The notes: generated by a model from the sequence alone, not told the origin. Counted from the stretch's first letter, positions 1 to 11,778 are shown. The stretch: 64,000 bases of DNA from Heligmosomoides polygyrus polygyrus (GCA_947396885.1 OX377203.1:28523253-28587252), one strand, 5' to 3'. Translations and numbers: made by a program.

Positions 1-1020
1 AGACGATAGCAGGGAAGCAGAAACTATGGCTTTGCGGTAGCGGTAGTTGTTCCGGGCGCGCTAGTGAGATTGCATTTACCTTGAAACATAGCGCTGATCT
101 TTTCTACCCGGGTTCATGAATCAAAGGTAAGTGGGAGTGGCGGTAGATCATACACTTACCGGCCGGTAAGCCGTTCATGAATCCGGACCTGTCAGTAAGG
201 TTTTTCCGTCTACCGCCTAGTTTGTTTGTTCAACTTATACATTATGAACTACCTGCTACCTTTCTGCAGACATAGTGTGCTGCTTATGCTGACGATTTCA
301 AAATATACAAAAAGAGAGCTACTATGGATAACAGCTTTATTTATTCTCCAGAATGGTACCAATCTTGTCAACGGCCACGCTACTATGATCTTACTCTGTC
401 AGCGGAAAAGATCAAGGGTTTGCATCTGGGTAGAGGAACTATTTGACACAGCTATCGCGTATATCGATAATGATATATCAACGATACAAAGCGTCTGCTA
501 AGCTTGAGACCTGGAGTTTTTGGTAACGAGAGATCTCAGGTTCGACGAGCACGACCACTTTGCATTGATAATTTGTCAGATCCACGATAACATCTTTTGT
601 ATGCTTTCGTCCGTTATCCTTTTCATTCATTTTGTAGTATTTATTGCCATTTATTTTATTCTTGTGCTTTCTCTTTGATATTATACTACTTAGGTAGTCA
701 GGAGTTATCATATACGAGGTAGGCGTTTATATCCGAACAAACTAAATTTTCTCTTTCAAACACATTTACTAACAAAAACAAAGTGAATGCGATAGAAAAT
801 CTTTTGACATGGAAACAGAGGGATATCTCAAGAGTAAAATTACAGAGTGTCCCGAATTTACGTTCTCACATGGCTGAGCTGTCATTTTTCTTGACCCACC
901 CTTCAAGCACGTACTGTCCTGGTTTCTAGATTTGTTCACCCAGATCTCAAATGCTAAATATCCAGTTACAATACTTACTATGACCAAGCGGCGCATTCTC
1001 ATCTTCTGAGGGTTACCATC
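1..1020. other. Intergenic stretch, nothing recognised
   Basis: No exon set, RNA gene or transposon motif could be supported here. Short open frames occur on both strands, the longest about 110 codons on the minus strand, without recognisable domains or convincing splice sites. Confidence 0.5.
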
Positions 1021-1026
1021 ATCACA

Positions 1027-1677
1027 GTGCACATCAACGGAACATCGGTGGGCAACATATACAAAATTTTTACTGTCGAAGCAGCGCTGAAGCGCCAAAA
1101 CCACTGTGTTCCTCTCAAATCAGTAGCCGAAGCCAACGAGGCGAGAAAGATTCATGAACGCTGCAGACATCCGGAATCCGTCATGGCCACTGACGCGCAT
1201 ATGCGGGAAAGTCGCCGTTGTTCTTCATCAAAAAGGGAGAGAAAATGGACTCCAGAATCGACTTGGAAGACGTTTTGGAGAAGATTTTGGTTCTCCGGAG
1301 CAGCACGAGTCGCGGACAAGCCGTTCGTCTTACAGCTAGAGCCAGCACTTGCTCGTAAATTGAAGATCGTGCAGAAGTGGTGCCGCCTCAAGCTTCCTTA
1401 CTTGGCCAGCATAGAAGAATGGCCTTCCATAGGTCCGACCTAAACCTATGAACTTCTCTATTTGGACCTACTTGGAGATGGAATACGGGAGTGCCACGCT
1501 GGGGGCCTTCCTTTTCGCCTGAAAACCTTGTCCGCGCCAGAGGAGGTTTTTGGGGACTGACCGTGTATTTGTGTTTGTAAATATGTTTCTTAAGGTACGC
1601 TAAAATTTCATGTTCCAATCTCTTTTCATACGTTTTTATAACGGTTAATATTGGAAACGTAATTTTTGGACACCCTG
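1027..1677 (+). pseudogene. Tc1/mariner-type transposase relic with one terminal repeat
   Basis: Broken cut-and-paste transposase read across all three plus frames. Recognisable pieces in order are KIFTVEAALKRQN (about 1070-1110), GKSPLFFIKKGEKM and DLEDVLEKIL (about 1207-1290), and PMNFSIWTYLE (1445-1477), which corresponds to the conserved region after the third catalytic position. Several frameshifts and stops mean it cannot encode an active enzyme. A terminal-repeat-like sequence ending in GGACACCCTG lies at 1658-1677, just after the coding relic and where the right end of such an element should be. The left end was not found. The catalytic aspartates cannot all be placed because of frame breaks. 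The neighbour starting at 1678 is another transposase relic in the opposite direction, so the two meet tail to tail. Confidence 0.7.
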
Positions 1678-2164
1678 CACTCAATATTTTCTTCTTCAGT
1701 CACAAGGGCCGCCTCCATCGTTGGCCTAAAGTGCTCGCATGGTCTCTTCAAAAGAGAGCTGCTTCAATAGCGGTGTGAAGAGATGTGGAATCGGGGTGCC
1801 CCGTCTTGTTAGCAAGTCTTTCGACTACGCTCCAAGCACATTAGTCCACGCTGGGCTGTTATGGGCAGAACTCCTTAGGCCAAAGCATGTCGAAGTTATT
1901 GGAGAGCCAGTCTTGGGCTAAATGGCTCATGTGAGCCTGTGCGTCGTCTTTCTGGAAGACGTGTGGCTTCCATAAGGATACAGTCCACCTCCGAAATCTC
2001 ACTACAGTGCGAAAAATTCGCAAATAAACTTCATTGGTTAAACAAGTAAACTTCTTCAGAGATGTGGTATCTGAAGGAGAAAAAACTCGCAAACAATCTT
2101 TATTGGTTAAACAAATAAACTTCTTCAGAGATGTGGTATCTGAAAGTGCATGGTTGCGACTCAT
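1678..2164 (-). pseudogene. Second mariner-type transposase fragment with internal duplication
   Basis: Minus-strand remnant of a transposase C-terminal half. The clearest piece is QKDDAQAHMSHLAQDWLS followed by FDMLWPKEF (about 1860-1970), which matches the DNAPAH-type second catalytic block of Tc1/mariner enzymes. Further pieces, such as LLTRRG and FEETMRAL, continue toward 1690 in shifted frames. The reading frame upstream contains a 69-bp tandem duplication (2019-2087 and 2088-2149), equal to 23 codons and beginning SDTTSLKKF in each copy. It is too decayed for a full catalytic triad. It abuts the plus-strand relic at 1027-1677. The family is reasonably sure; the exact clade is not. Confidence 0.6.
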
Positions 2165-3685
2165 TGGAATCTCCGTTCTTCTGAACTGCTAAAGTGGGCT
2201 TGTTGTAAACTTCACAAATCACAACACCCATTAGGGGCGACCTTAACGCGGCAACAATACGCACAATTGTTGTCGCAAGTGTGTCGGCTAAAGCTTCATC
2301 TAGTGCTCAGCAACAGTGCTGAAGAAAAAGCTTCTGCCTTTAGTCAGCTATTTACATCAGTTGATGTTAGAATGTTACGCCTACTTTCTTTAAATGCGAA
2401 CACAAATAGTTGGAAACGGCATGTCTTCTGTCTTCCGTTTCCTGTGATTGGACGGCGCAGAACTTTTCTTGCAGCCCAACAGTAGGGCCTTCCGACGGCG
2501 CACATGTTGGCGGCTTGCCGTCATATGACGTTTGTCAAAAAGCGAAACGCGATTGGCAAAGCATCACCACACAATGGAGTCACGCTGTGAACGCTCATGC
2601 ACCAAATGCCCTCTTTTTCGAAGCGCATCACTCGCAGAGGGTCTAATTGCCCTTGACAAAGCTACCCTTTATCTCTTCGGCTGAGTTTAAGAATGAATCA
2701 ATGATTGCTTTCTGCTAGAGAATGAGAAAGGCTTCAATCACGGCTAGTGTAGGGCTTGCGTTCCTGAGGTTGGAGAGTTCTTTAGAACGAAGAATCGCTC
2801 TCCTTCTTGCCCTTTGTCCATTGTCAAATATTTGTGATAGTCCACAGCCCAGTGCTCTCGCAAAAGAACGGAGATCCCATCTGATAGCCATATCTCGTAG
2901 ACCAGGTAGATGACTCTGATAGCTGAAGGAAGTCTTGGAGGTGAGGGAGGAGAGCAGCTAGTGCTTTCCGCGGCAATAAATTTGAGGCCGCTGTTCTGCT
3001 GGAGCACTCCATCACTGACACGTGTAAGAGAAAAAGCATGGACGTCATCGCGCTCCTCCTAGTTGCCACCAATGCTTTCCCGCTTCTATCCAGCCAATGG
3101 CCAATTTTTCAGGTTTTTCGATCGTTCCTCAAAAAAGGATCGTACAGCGAAGAGTTGCCAATGTGTGCAGGTATGCGTGATTTTTACACATTTATGTTAA
3201 CATTTACAGTGATGCAGTGATGCACCGTTGATATCTTATTGTCACAAACCGAAAAATAGGTTGTACCCCAAATCAGAAAGTAGTCACTCCTATCACAAGC
3301 ATTGCGTTGATTTTTGAAAGACATTTCTGGGCAATGAGCTGCCTGTTTCGCGACTTATGGTTAGATCCTTCCTAAGCCACTTCATCATCCTGAATAAAAA
3401 GGAGGTTGAGCACCTGCTTTTGTGTATGAAGCTGTATCATGGGCTTCTAGCATCAGTGTTTAAAGAAGGTCTTCTAACGGTATATACGCTGAAACTGGAA
3501 GGGAGGAGTGTGCTAGGGCCACATAGAGACTTGGAAGCCGCAACAGGATCGACGTTCCGTTATGAGCGTGATAGTGGTAAGTTCTTCATCGAACCTTCTC
3601 AATCGTGTTCTCTACGATTTCACGACCAGTGTGCCACAGGCGCCAATGAATCAGTGAAAGAGTCGTGTGAAGAACCACGACACGT
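2165..3685. other. Intergenic stretch, nothing recognised
   Basis: Only short overlapping open frames on both strands (for example 2150-2485 plus and 2744-3072 minus), none with a domain, signal peptide or splice-site set that could be supported. Confidence 0.45.
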
Positions 3686-3689
3686 GAAA

Positions 3690-3964
3690 ACGTTGACTTC
3701 CACAAATATGCCGCCTCGTCGCCGGACCCATTCGCTCATCTTCTTCATAGCCGCTTATGTCTCTTCCGCGGTAATCTTTAGGATGATACCATGAGTTGGA
3801 GCCGCTGAAGGGACGGCAGTATGGGGAAATTCTGCCTGAGATATTTCCTCAAAGTCGCGCCACCGCTTCAATGCCTTCTTGCGGTCCGTAGGAAGATGAC
3901 CTCCCAACCAATGATGCCGAAAAACTTTTCTAAATCTTTTTTCTGCACGTATGAAAACGGTCAA
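3690..3964 (-). pseudogene. Fragment of the RTE-type retrotransposon seen at 22.5-24.5 kb
   Basis: The minus-strand translation reads HLPTDRKKALKRWRDF, FPHTAVPSAAPTHGI and LKITAEET, then after a stop AAMKKMSEWVRR. These match the connector between endonuclease and reverse transcriptase in the better copy at 22461-24475, which reads HLLTNRKKALKRWRDYF, IHGLVHKITVEET and AALKKMKPGKATGP. Only about 90 codons survive, with stops. It is a dead fragment with no catalytic motif. Confidence 0.75.
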
Positions 3965-5580
3965 TGCTCACTAATACTAGATCATGTGTTAGTTCTGAAT
4001 CAGTGTAACAGCCTGAATAGCAGTTTATTGAGTTTTGGCCGCGATAGCATCAGCAGCGAGTGTTTCAGGAAAGAATCTGCTCCATCATCGGCATGCATTC
4101 GCACGCTGGATGTCGCTCCTACTCGTCGCTCTCCGCCGCTGGTCAGCGGTTGATTCGACTGTGGAGCATCGATGCCAGGGAACGACGCTATCGCTTCAGC
4201 AACGACGTCAAGAGGAGATTCTCCGACAAGCAGAGGTAGTGCTTCCCTAAACGAGCATTTTCACGTGTGAAGAGCTAGAGCTTCAGGCACCATCAGCTGA
4301 TGAACGGCAATAGCCGGTTCTGCTGTCGTTCGATAACCCCGAAGAGGACCAGGTCTCTGCGACTTCTGGCTGGAACGGCGGAATCTAGGGCCACAACCAT
4401 CATTCTATTCTTCATCGCCCATCTTCTTCTACGGTAGCGTGGTGAACAGAAGTGCATTATCCTTTGTGGTTCTAGTAGACAAGGTCTCTCTTCGGCCGTT
4501 GATAAAACGACGACTACTCAAAGAGAACCTGAACGGAAGAATGCTTTCTTCTTCTCTACGAAGGCAAACAACGAACAAGCTTTTCCATATGATGGCAATA
4601 TCTCTGCATTCCAATACAGATCTGACAAGCCATAGTGAATGTAGTTTTACGATTTGCTATCAAACACATTCGAAATTCCATTGATCTCCTGAACTTCTAA
4701 GCTCTAGAGAGGAAGAGCAGGACTGACGAGTTTTGGTTAAAGATCCCTTCTTCTGCTAAAAAAGGATTCTGCGCACTCAGAGTGGAAGAACATTTCGAAT
4801 GGTTGAGCCTCTGGAGCTTAGAAATGAACGGAATTTCGAAGAAGTCGGTCTGGAGTAGCTCAACGGGGTTTGCTGCCACCTTAATGCTTTCTGAATATCC
4901 GATCTCGCATTGTTCCCTTCGGTCGTTCCGGCCGCTCACATTCGGATGTCCTTCGTTGAGCGCCAGCCATCTGTAAGGCACTACTCGTTGTTAATTGAAC
5001 ACTAAATTTCCCAGCAGTTTCTTTCGTCTCGGCTACTGGCCATTCGCTTTTGTATGTAATTTCTCCGGTTGTGAATTGAAGTTCAACACTTTGTCCTCAT
5101 GTCATTAATAGGAAGTCCTTAAAAGTTGACCAGTTGGCCGCTTCTGATTTGCGGGCTCTTCTCGTTGGATAGGCAGATTTGTACTTTCGTCGAGTCTCCG
5201 TAATCCCGAGCGGCTTTCTTCTGTACCTAAATAATGTATTGGCCGTTTTTGATTTTGTCTTTCTCTCAGCGCTATGTGAATCGCATTTGTATCATCACAA
5301 TAAAATAATAATAATGTGTCTGGTTCAGTCGCATTGGAAGAATCCATCCTTAATCAAGAAAAACCGCTGTGGAAAAAGAAAAGCGTCTTCCGTCCGGCTA
5401 AGAGAGGCTGCGTTTCCCCAGAATATATTAGTTCGCAAGGAAAGATTTCCGCCATTCACTTTGGGCTTGAAATTTTTTCGCCAAATTTTTGAAGTGTGTT
5501 TTGGAACCTTCTTACAAAAACGCGTATATAAAACGGGACATATGACCTACATTTACCACTATTGACGTCATATTCCGTTA
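3965..5580. other. Intergenic stretch, nothing recognised
   Basis: Short open frames on both strands only. The minus-strand frame at 4697-4981 is the cleanest (95 codons) but shows no recognisable domain and lacks convincing flanking splice sites. Confidence 0.45.
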
Positions 5581-5585
5581 CGACG

Positions 5586-6534
5586 ATGGCAGAGGAAATC
5601 GTTCTTGATTGCAAGCAAGTGCGACTGCTTCTGTTTTATGAGCTCAAAAGGAAAAGCAATGCAGGAGTCGCAGGGGGATAACATACGAGGAAAGATGGGC
5701 CCTACCACTGTTTTCTGCGGCACAGCGAAGGTGTGGTTCCGGAAGTTCAGGAACGGAGACTTTTGCTTGGAGGACCAACACAGTCTGGAAGGCCAGTTGC
5801 TGTGAATAAGGAGCGCTTTTTGAAGCTGGTTCAAGAGGATTCCCGGCACCCGTGAACTGGCAGAGGAATTCGCGTGTAGTCACGCCGCCATAGCTCAATA
5901 CCTGCGTAGCCTTGGGAAGACGTAGATATGATGCATGGATACCGTGTGAACTTAGCTGATACCAACTACAGGTGCGCTAGGGTGCATGCATGGACTTCTT
6001 GATTTTACGGCGGAATATTTCTTGGCTCGAGAACCTGGCCACTGGCGACGAAAAGTGGGCAATCTGCCTTAACCACACGCGAAAGCGTCAGTGCCTCAGT
6101 CGCGGCGGAGCAGGAGTTCCCACGCCAAGCCCGGAACTTCACCCAAGAAAGGTGACTCTCAGTGGAATATGGTGGAATTGCAAAGGATCATTCACTAGGA
6201 GCTGCTACCTAAAAACCCTACTTTCACTAACGATGTCTACTGCAGGCAGTTGGATCGCGTCGAAGCAGCTCTTCGCGACAATGCGCGTCGACACGCTTCA
6301 AGGGAGACTCAGAAAAAACTCGAGCCCTTCGATGGGCACGTTCTGGCTCACCCACCGTATTCTCCGGGCCTTGCTCTTACGGACTACCATCTGTTTCTTT
6401 CGTTGTCGAACTATTTGCAGAAGAAACAACTTGACGACAGAAAGCAACTTGAAAAGTGCCTCACTGAGTTTTTTCTGAATTTTTATGTTCTCAAACATGT
6501 TCATTACGAAAATCGTCTTCCCGACATCCCGTAG
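5586..6534 (+). pseudogene. mariner transposase pseudogene (DD34D type)
   Basis: Decayed transposase of the mariner family, whose enzymes excise and reinsert their own element at TA dinucleotides. The likely start is the ATG at 5586, followed by QVRLLLFYELKRKSNA, which matches the N-terminal helix-turn-helix region; KVWFRKFRNGDFCLED follows in another frame. The catalytic core is recognisable: ATGDEKW with the first aspartate codon at 6047, DNARRH with the second at 6277, and SPGLALTDYHLF with the third at 6382. The last two are exactly 35 codons apart, giving the DD34D spacing diagnostic of mariner. The frame ends at a stop at 6532-6534. At least three frameshifts and several stops separate these blocks, so it is inactive. 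Terminal repeats were not identified with confidence. Confidence 0.85.
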
Positions 6535-6589
6535 AAGTACCTTTCCGATTTTAGTGAGCTGATTCCACTTGCCAATGTATAAATGATGA

Positions 6590-6880
6590 AATGATAAAGG
6601 ACGGTATTACACAATCGCTTTTAGGACGCGCCACGCATTCTATATACTTCTGCAAGATGTCGAGGAGACTATTTGGATGCGTATTTCGCCTATACGCAAT
6701 GATTGCGGTGGCCAGCCGATGAACAAGCCAGTGGTTTATCCTCCACAGACAAGTCTTACACCCCGGAGCGATAGAAGACTTGGTTGGCCTGGACGGGAAA
6801 TCCGAATCAGGAATCCGGCATCGGTTACCCACAACAGCCAGCACCTCCTCCAACTGCGCTACACGCGCCCCTTGGTAATG
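6590..6880 (-). repeat. tRNA-derived SINE-like repeat, copy 1
   Basis: The reverse strand begins with a tRNA-like head: GGGCGCGTGTAGCG and an A-box-like TAGCGCAGTTGG (6851-6862), with a B-box-like GGATT-containing stretch about 60 bp further on. A body follows, containing GGCTGGCCACCGCAATC and ending in GAATGCGTGGCGCGTCC (about 6630-6650). The same body, in the same order, recurs at 33385-33685, 30330-30515, 38810-38998 and 43690-43908 (minus) and at 27854-27985 (plus). Internal Pol III boxes plus a non-tRNA body are the hallmark of a SINE; naming it as one is inference. Confidence 0.6.
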
Positions 6881-6889
6881 TAGTAGAGA

Positions 6890-8960
6890 TTAGATAGCCC
6901 TACTATTACCTAGTCGTGTAGGAGACCCAGCATTAGGCCAGCTTAAGAGAAATTTTTCGTACGGCAACTATGTTGTGATGCACAATAAAATGCGAGAGGG
7001 GTGAGTATCTGCACCCGGTCTAAAGCGGACTGATGTTCATATGTCAGTCTTGAGCTCTATACAAGCGTTCTCCACTGCGGTCGATGTTGGATTTCTTAGA
7101 ATAGATCCTGAACGACTCCAGGGCTTTGCAACATTTGAACCTCGTGCTCCAGCATCGCCACCTCAACGCCAAAATTCTTCCCCCATGACAATTGGTCGTA
7201 TGGTAGTCCGGCGGATACCCTAGTGGTGGATGCTCTAGTCTTCCTCTTCCCATCAAAATGCTCGTCTATTCAAAGGTGACCCGGACTTCTCGGTGTATTC
7301 CTGACAGCGGCAGGAGATCGGGTAGATTACACCTAATACGGTGCCACCTTCCCTTTCGGCTGAGCAAATCACATTTAACTTAAAAGGTCGCCCGTCGCCT
7401 TCGGGCGCCCTTTTACCATGAGCCTAAACCCCCGCGTCCCTAATCGACCCCTCACGGGCCATACTTCTGCCTCCACAGCTCTGGCACAACATAGCTTTCT
7501 TTAGATCCTGGACATGACATCAGGCGGGAATATAGATCACGAAGATCACGGGGCTCGGACGAGATGGTGGTAGTCCTCTAGAAGTCGGTGAGGCGAAGTT
7601 GGAGTTGACATTGGTGGCGACCTCCCTGCCCTATCCTCATTCGGCAGTCTTATATGAGCTTCGGTTCTTGCTCATCTTCATCGTACGTATCTGAAAACAA
7701 AAGCCAAGACGAAAGGAGAAAAGAATTCTATGTTTCTAGATGAAAGAACTAGATAGCTAGAAAAAATTCTATGCTTTCTCTAAAGCTATAAGGCCTTGCT
7801 TTTCATACTCAGGATCTCAAGGGGGCCAGGTAGAAAATCAATCACAGCAACCGACCCTTCTATCACAGATCTCCGCGTGTAATTCCAAGTGAAAACACTC
7901 CATCGGAGACGGACCACACCGGAAACGGCACCGTGTGTGGGGGGGGGGTATCTCGTACCACTGGATTACCCCCTGTAGCTTTCGCTGTCCTTTTCTGGGC
8001 TAGGCCAAGGTACGCTACTTAGGTGCCTTCCGCCGGCCAGGCTCTCAAAAATTGACGATAAATTTTGTAAGGTTGGTGCGATACTATGTGGGAAACTACA
8101 GATCAAGTTGACCCTTTCGAGATCTGAAGGCAAGAAGGCGAGGCAGCCGAAACGCTAGCGAATAAAGTCGTATAACAACCTCATGAATGGCTTCGCAAAA
8201 AAAGAAAAAGGATCGGCCATGCCGAGTTTAATCGATAGCCCCACGTGGCAGTATTTGGATTATCTTTCGAAGAAGTACAGTTTTGTATGTAGAAAATGTT
8301 AAATCTGGATAAAAGACTGGATTGGCGTTAGATTAGCGTTAAGAATATTTAGCAAAAACATCTGTAAATCGTTAAACGTTAAGTGTGCAGTGCTGGATAA
8401 AACTTCATAGAGGAACTACGCCCTTTCCTTATCGCGTTGCAATAGCTTTGGTCCGATCCCTGTACAGTTTTTGCTCACCAAACCGCAGTTTCCTATTGTG
8501 ATTCCTTCGTCTCGGACTATGGGACGACGTAGCCATTGTCCTCAAGCAAACAATGCTCTTCCTGACCACTCTTTCTTACACCCACTTTCGGCTGACCAGG
8601 CGTTAGTTGCTCTTCGAAGTGCAATTGCTCTGCTAGCAGTCCGTATTTTTACAGCCTTTCTGTGCACTGAGGCGTTGTTGCGTGTGATTTAAGAGCGGTT
8701 GTATTGGTAGTGAGGGTTCAATGGGCTCGTAGCGGGACAATAATTTGCTGGTAAGTAGCCAATGAAGAGCGTAACTAGCCTGTCCGACGGACAGCCGCAT
8801 TCATTAGAGCGCCACTCATCACCTCATGCCGCGCTGATACACCTTCGAGCAGGCCTCGAATACAACACTTTGAGAAAAACCTTCGCAAAAACGATGGTGT
8901 GAAGATCTATGAGGCAAAACATACGAAAATGCACATTCTTTCTCTGATCAATGCGTTTTT
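6890..8960. other. Non-coding stretch with a GC hairpin
   Basis: No gene is supported. It contains a 13-bp stem hairpin at 7382-7414 (see separate entry) and a run of ten G near 7941. The 7300-8050 part is GC-rich and could be an untranslated leader of an unidentified element, but no coding motif follows it. Confidence 0.4.
7382..7414. other. GC-rich hairpin
   Basis: AAAAGGTCGCCCG (7382-7394) is followed by a 7-nt loop and CGGGCGCCCTTTT (7402-7414). The arms pair over 13 positions with one mismatch. The flanking A and T runs make it resemble an intrinsic terminator, which has no meaning in a nematode, so it is more likely part of a repeat or an RNA structure. Confidence 0.6.
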
Positions 8961-8968
8961 GGCCAACA

Positions 8969-9040
8969 GCAATGACTTGATGGAACGCGTATTCAGCTTC
9001 CAGGGCTGGAAGCCGAATACGCGTTCCATCAAGTCATTGC
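8969..9040. repeat. Near-perfect 35-bp hairpin
   Basis: Two 35-bp arms separated by 2 nt pair with one mismatch. The left arm starts GCAATGACTTGATGG and the right arm ends CCATCAAGTCATTGC. No flanking element was recognised. Transcribed RNA from either strand would form a long hairpin of pre-miRNA-like length. Confidence 0.85.
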
Positions 9041-9177
9041 AAACTCGAGGCGAAGCTCTCAGTTTCTGAAGGTAACGTCAGCTTCGCAACGATCCAGCTG
9101 CTCTAAGATACCAACAGATGGTTGCCGTTGCCATTCTGTGTTGCATTTTGCTTCGTTTCCGGTATTCGGCAGTTCAG

Positions 9178-9363
9178 AACAACAAATTCCTAATCAGTTT
9201 CTTTTAAGCCTCAATTGGCTGGTACCGAGGATGTAAGCTGTTACGACGATGTTTTGTTGCGATCAAAACTTAGAACTCCGGTTAGAGGGAGGTGCGGGTT
9301 CGAGTCCCGCCTGGCGCTAGAAGTTTTGATCGCAACAAAACATCGTCGTAACAACAAATTCCT
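9178..9363. mobile_element. Foldback tRNA-Gly-like short element with 14-bp target duplication
   Basis: A 14-bp direct repeat, AACAACAAATTCCT, occurs at 9178-9191 and 9350-9363. Between them lies a perfect 32-bp inverted repeat (9240-9271 and 9321-9352; arm starts GTTACGACGATG). The centre is a tRNA T-arm, GCGGG-TTCGAGT-CCCGC, followed by CTGGCGC, which could serve as the 3' half of an acceptor stem. The same arm and core recur at 32580-32897, and the core also at 26550-26660. A 14-bp duplication suggests insertion by target-primed reverse transcription, as for SINEs, while the inverted arms are unlike a simple SINE. Confidence 0.7.
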
Positions 9364-9659
9364 TTTGTGCATTCTTTCTGCAGTTTCTTAATCCTTGTCC
9401 TTTCTTTGCATAGGCCTAGTGCAGTTACGCACGATAGCATCTCCGACCAGGATAGATCCAGAATGAGTAACTGGATGGAGAAACGAATGCACGTAGAATA
9501 ATCAAAGTCCTGGTTTGACCGCTGTGTCAAAATTTTTGTACTCGGATTGCGGCTTGCAAGTTATTTTTACGATAAGCATTAGACACGTGCGAAACAGGTG
9601 GTAAATCGTGAAGTTTATGTTATAGATTATAACATAAAGTTTCTTATGTATTGTGCCAC

Positions 9660-11692
9660 CTGTATCACCCGTCGTCCCGTTGATCATCGACTTGCTCGAG
9701 CGGTCGCCAGCAGCGTCTCCATTCGTCTCTGTCGCGTGCCAGAGTGGTCCACTGGATCCTCCTCGCTCGAGGGACACAAAGTGCGTCATATCGGTCATTA
9801 AGTTTCGCGAAGAAGTCCGACCAACGCGTTGGTGGGCGTACTGGAGTTCTCTTAACATCCGCGGAATCCAGTCGGTGATGGCTCTTGTCCAGCGGGTGTC
9901 TGCGAAGCGCATTACGTGGCCGGCCCACCTAATTTTCGACGACTTGGCCCATGCGACAGCGTCTCTGATTTTCGAACGTCGGCGAAGCTCGGAACTCCGG
10001 AGGCCTTCTCTCACTTGCGTGAGTCGTGTCACTCTGAGCATCGTCCTCTCGATTCCACGCTGCGCGACGCTGATCGCGTGTTCATCCTGCTTTCGTATAG
10101 CCCAGATCTCCGAGGCGTATGTTTGGGCAGGAAGAACAGTGGAGTCGAATAGGTGGGCACGGATTCGGACATTCTTCGTCTTCTTCACGACGTTCTTCGA
10201 CGCTCTTGAAAGCTCCTAAGCCGTTCGTTCCTGCTCAGCTCTACTGCTAGGTCGTTAGCCATATTGACTTCGCGACCCAGATACACGTAGCTGGAGCATT
10301 CGGAGATGTTCGTTGTGTTCAGCGTAAATGGGGCATCAGAAACTTGTCCGTTCCTCATGAACATCGTCTTCGTAAGATTCAGCTGCAGTCCAACATTCCC
10401 ACATACACGATCGAAGTCGGCCAGCATTCGCTCCGCTTGACTGATGCTCGGTGTTATGAGCACGATGTCGTCAGCGAAGCGAAGATGATGTAGTTGCCGG
10501 CCGTCGACCTTCACTCCCATGTCTTCCCATTTCAGTTCACGCATGACGTTTTCGAGGGTGACGCTGAAGAGCTTCGGAGATATGGTATCTCCCTGCCGAA
10601 CCCCTCTCTTTACGTCGATGAGGACATCGTTGTAGAATAGTGAGATATTGGTCGTGAATCCACTGAACAGTTCTCGAAGGACTCTGATGTACTGAGTAGG
10701 AACGCCCTGAGTGAGCAGGGCTTCCATGACCGCTTCAGTCTCGACGGAGTCGAATGCCTTCTTCAGGTCAATGAACGTAAGGCACAGCGGCAGCTTGTAC
10801 TCTCGCGACACTTCAATGAGCTTCGTAATGGTGTGTATGTGGTCGATCGTGCTGAATCCTCTCCGAAATCCTGCTTGTTCGCGTGGCTGTCCTTCGTCCA
10901 GCGTTCTGCTGATCCTATTCAGGATGACTCGAGTGAACAGCTTGTAGACTACGGACAGCAGGCAGATCGGGCGATAGTTGCCAATGTCGTGCACGTCTCC
11001 CTTCTTGTACAGCAAGACGGTCCTGCCGGACTTCCACTGAGATGGAACCTTGCAGGTAGCGTGTGAAGAGCCGCGCCAAGGTGTTGATGAGCGTTGGCGA
11101 GAAATTCTTCAGGTGCTCGGGTCTGATCCTGTCGGGACCGGGTGCTGTAGCTTCTTCACCAACGAGATGGCGTGTCGGATCTCGGAAGGGAGAACAGAGG
11201 GAACGATGTATTCATCCTGCGGAAGATTACATGGGGGCAGGTGGACGTGGCTATCGAAGAGATCGGAGTAGAAGTCGTAGATGACCTTCTCGAAGGTCCT
11301 TCTAGAAGAGGTGACGGTTTCGTCACGACGTCGGAGAGGTGTCATCTTGGTCTTGAAGCTGGCGAAGTTCCGGCGGGCATTGCGGATGCCCAACCTGCCT
11401 TTGCAGCTTCAGCCAACACTTCCGCCCTTCTCTCCTTAAGATCCTCCTTATCGCCGCTCTGCATAGCTTCGCAAGCTCGGACGTCAGCTTGTAGTTGCCT
11501 GACGCTCGTGCTGCTCCATGCTGGCGTATCAGCTCCAGAGTTTCCGGAGACTGGCGTCTCTTGGTGGTCTTCAAGCTCTCGGCTCCCTTAGCACTATCGC
11601 GGAGATGGTGCACGAAGTGGTCGTATTCCTCGTCGATGTTGTCCATGACAGTATCCTCCCAAAGCAGGCAAGAGAAGTGTAGAGGTCTCAGT
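9660..11692 (-). pseudogene. RTE-type non-LTR retrotransposon, reverse transcriptase half (3' part)
   Basis: Reverse transcriptase and tail of an RTE-type element that copies its RNA at a nicked target. The longest open piece (10185-11015) contains YRPICLLSVVYKLF, FIDLKKAFDSVE, GVRQGDTISPKLFS and the catalytic FADDIVLI (about 10455-10480), then the thumb region (GLQLNLTKTMFM). Upstream pieces at 11109-11393 (YDFYSDLFDSHVHLPP) and 11323-11646 form the connector. Downstream pieces at 9665-10188 contain WAGHVMRFAD and end at a stop near 9665. Frameshifts between these pieces make it inactive. The matching endonuclease half lies 8 kb away at 19696-20498, because other elements inserted between them. 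Confidence 0.88.
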
Positions 11693-11778
11693 TTATTTAT
11701 TTATTTATTTATTTCTGTACGATGCATAAGGCGCACATGGTATAGGATGTAGTACAATACAATACAAACCGTTCTTGT
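11693..11778 (-). mobile_element. 3' end and TAAA tail of CR1-like element A
   Basis: Read on the minus strand, this ends in an AAAT/TAAA microsatellite (11693-11715) directly joined to the interrupted RTE-type sequence. The remaining coding part of the same minus-strand element continues beyond the inserted element B, at about 15796-19690. The exact inner boundary, around 11778, is estimated. Confidence 0.6.

Noticed and set aside
3357..3794. A 145-codon plus-strand open frame
   Set aside because: Its end is antisense to the RTE-type fragment at 3690-3964 and the rest has no recognisable motif.
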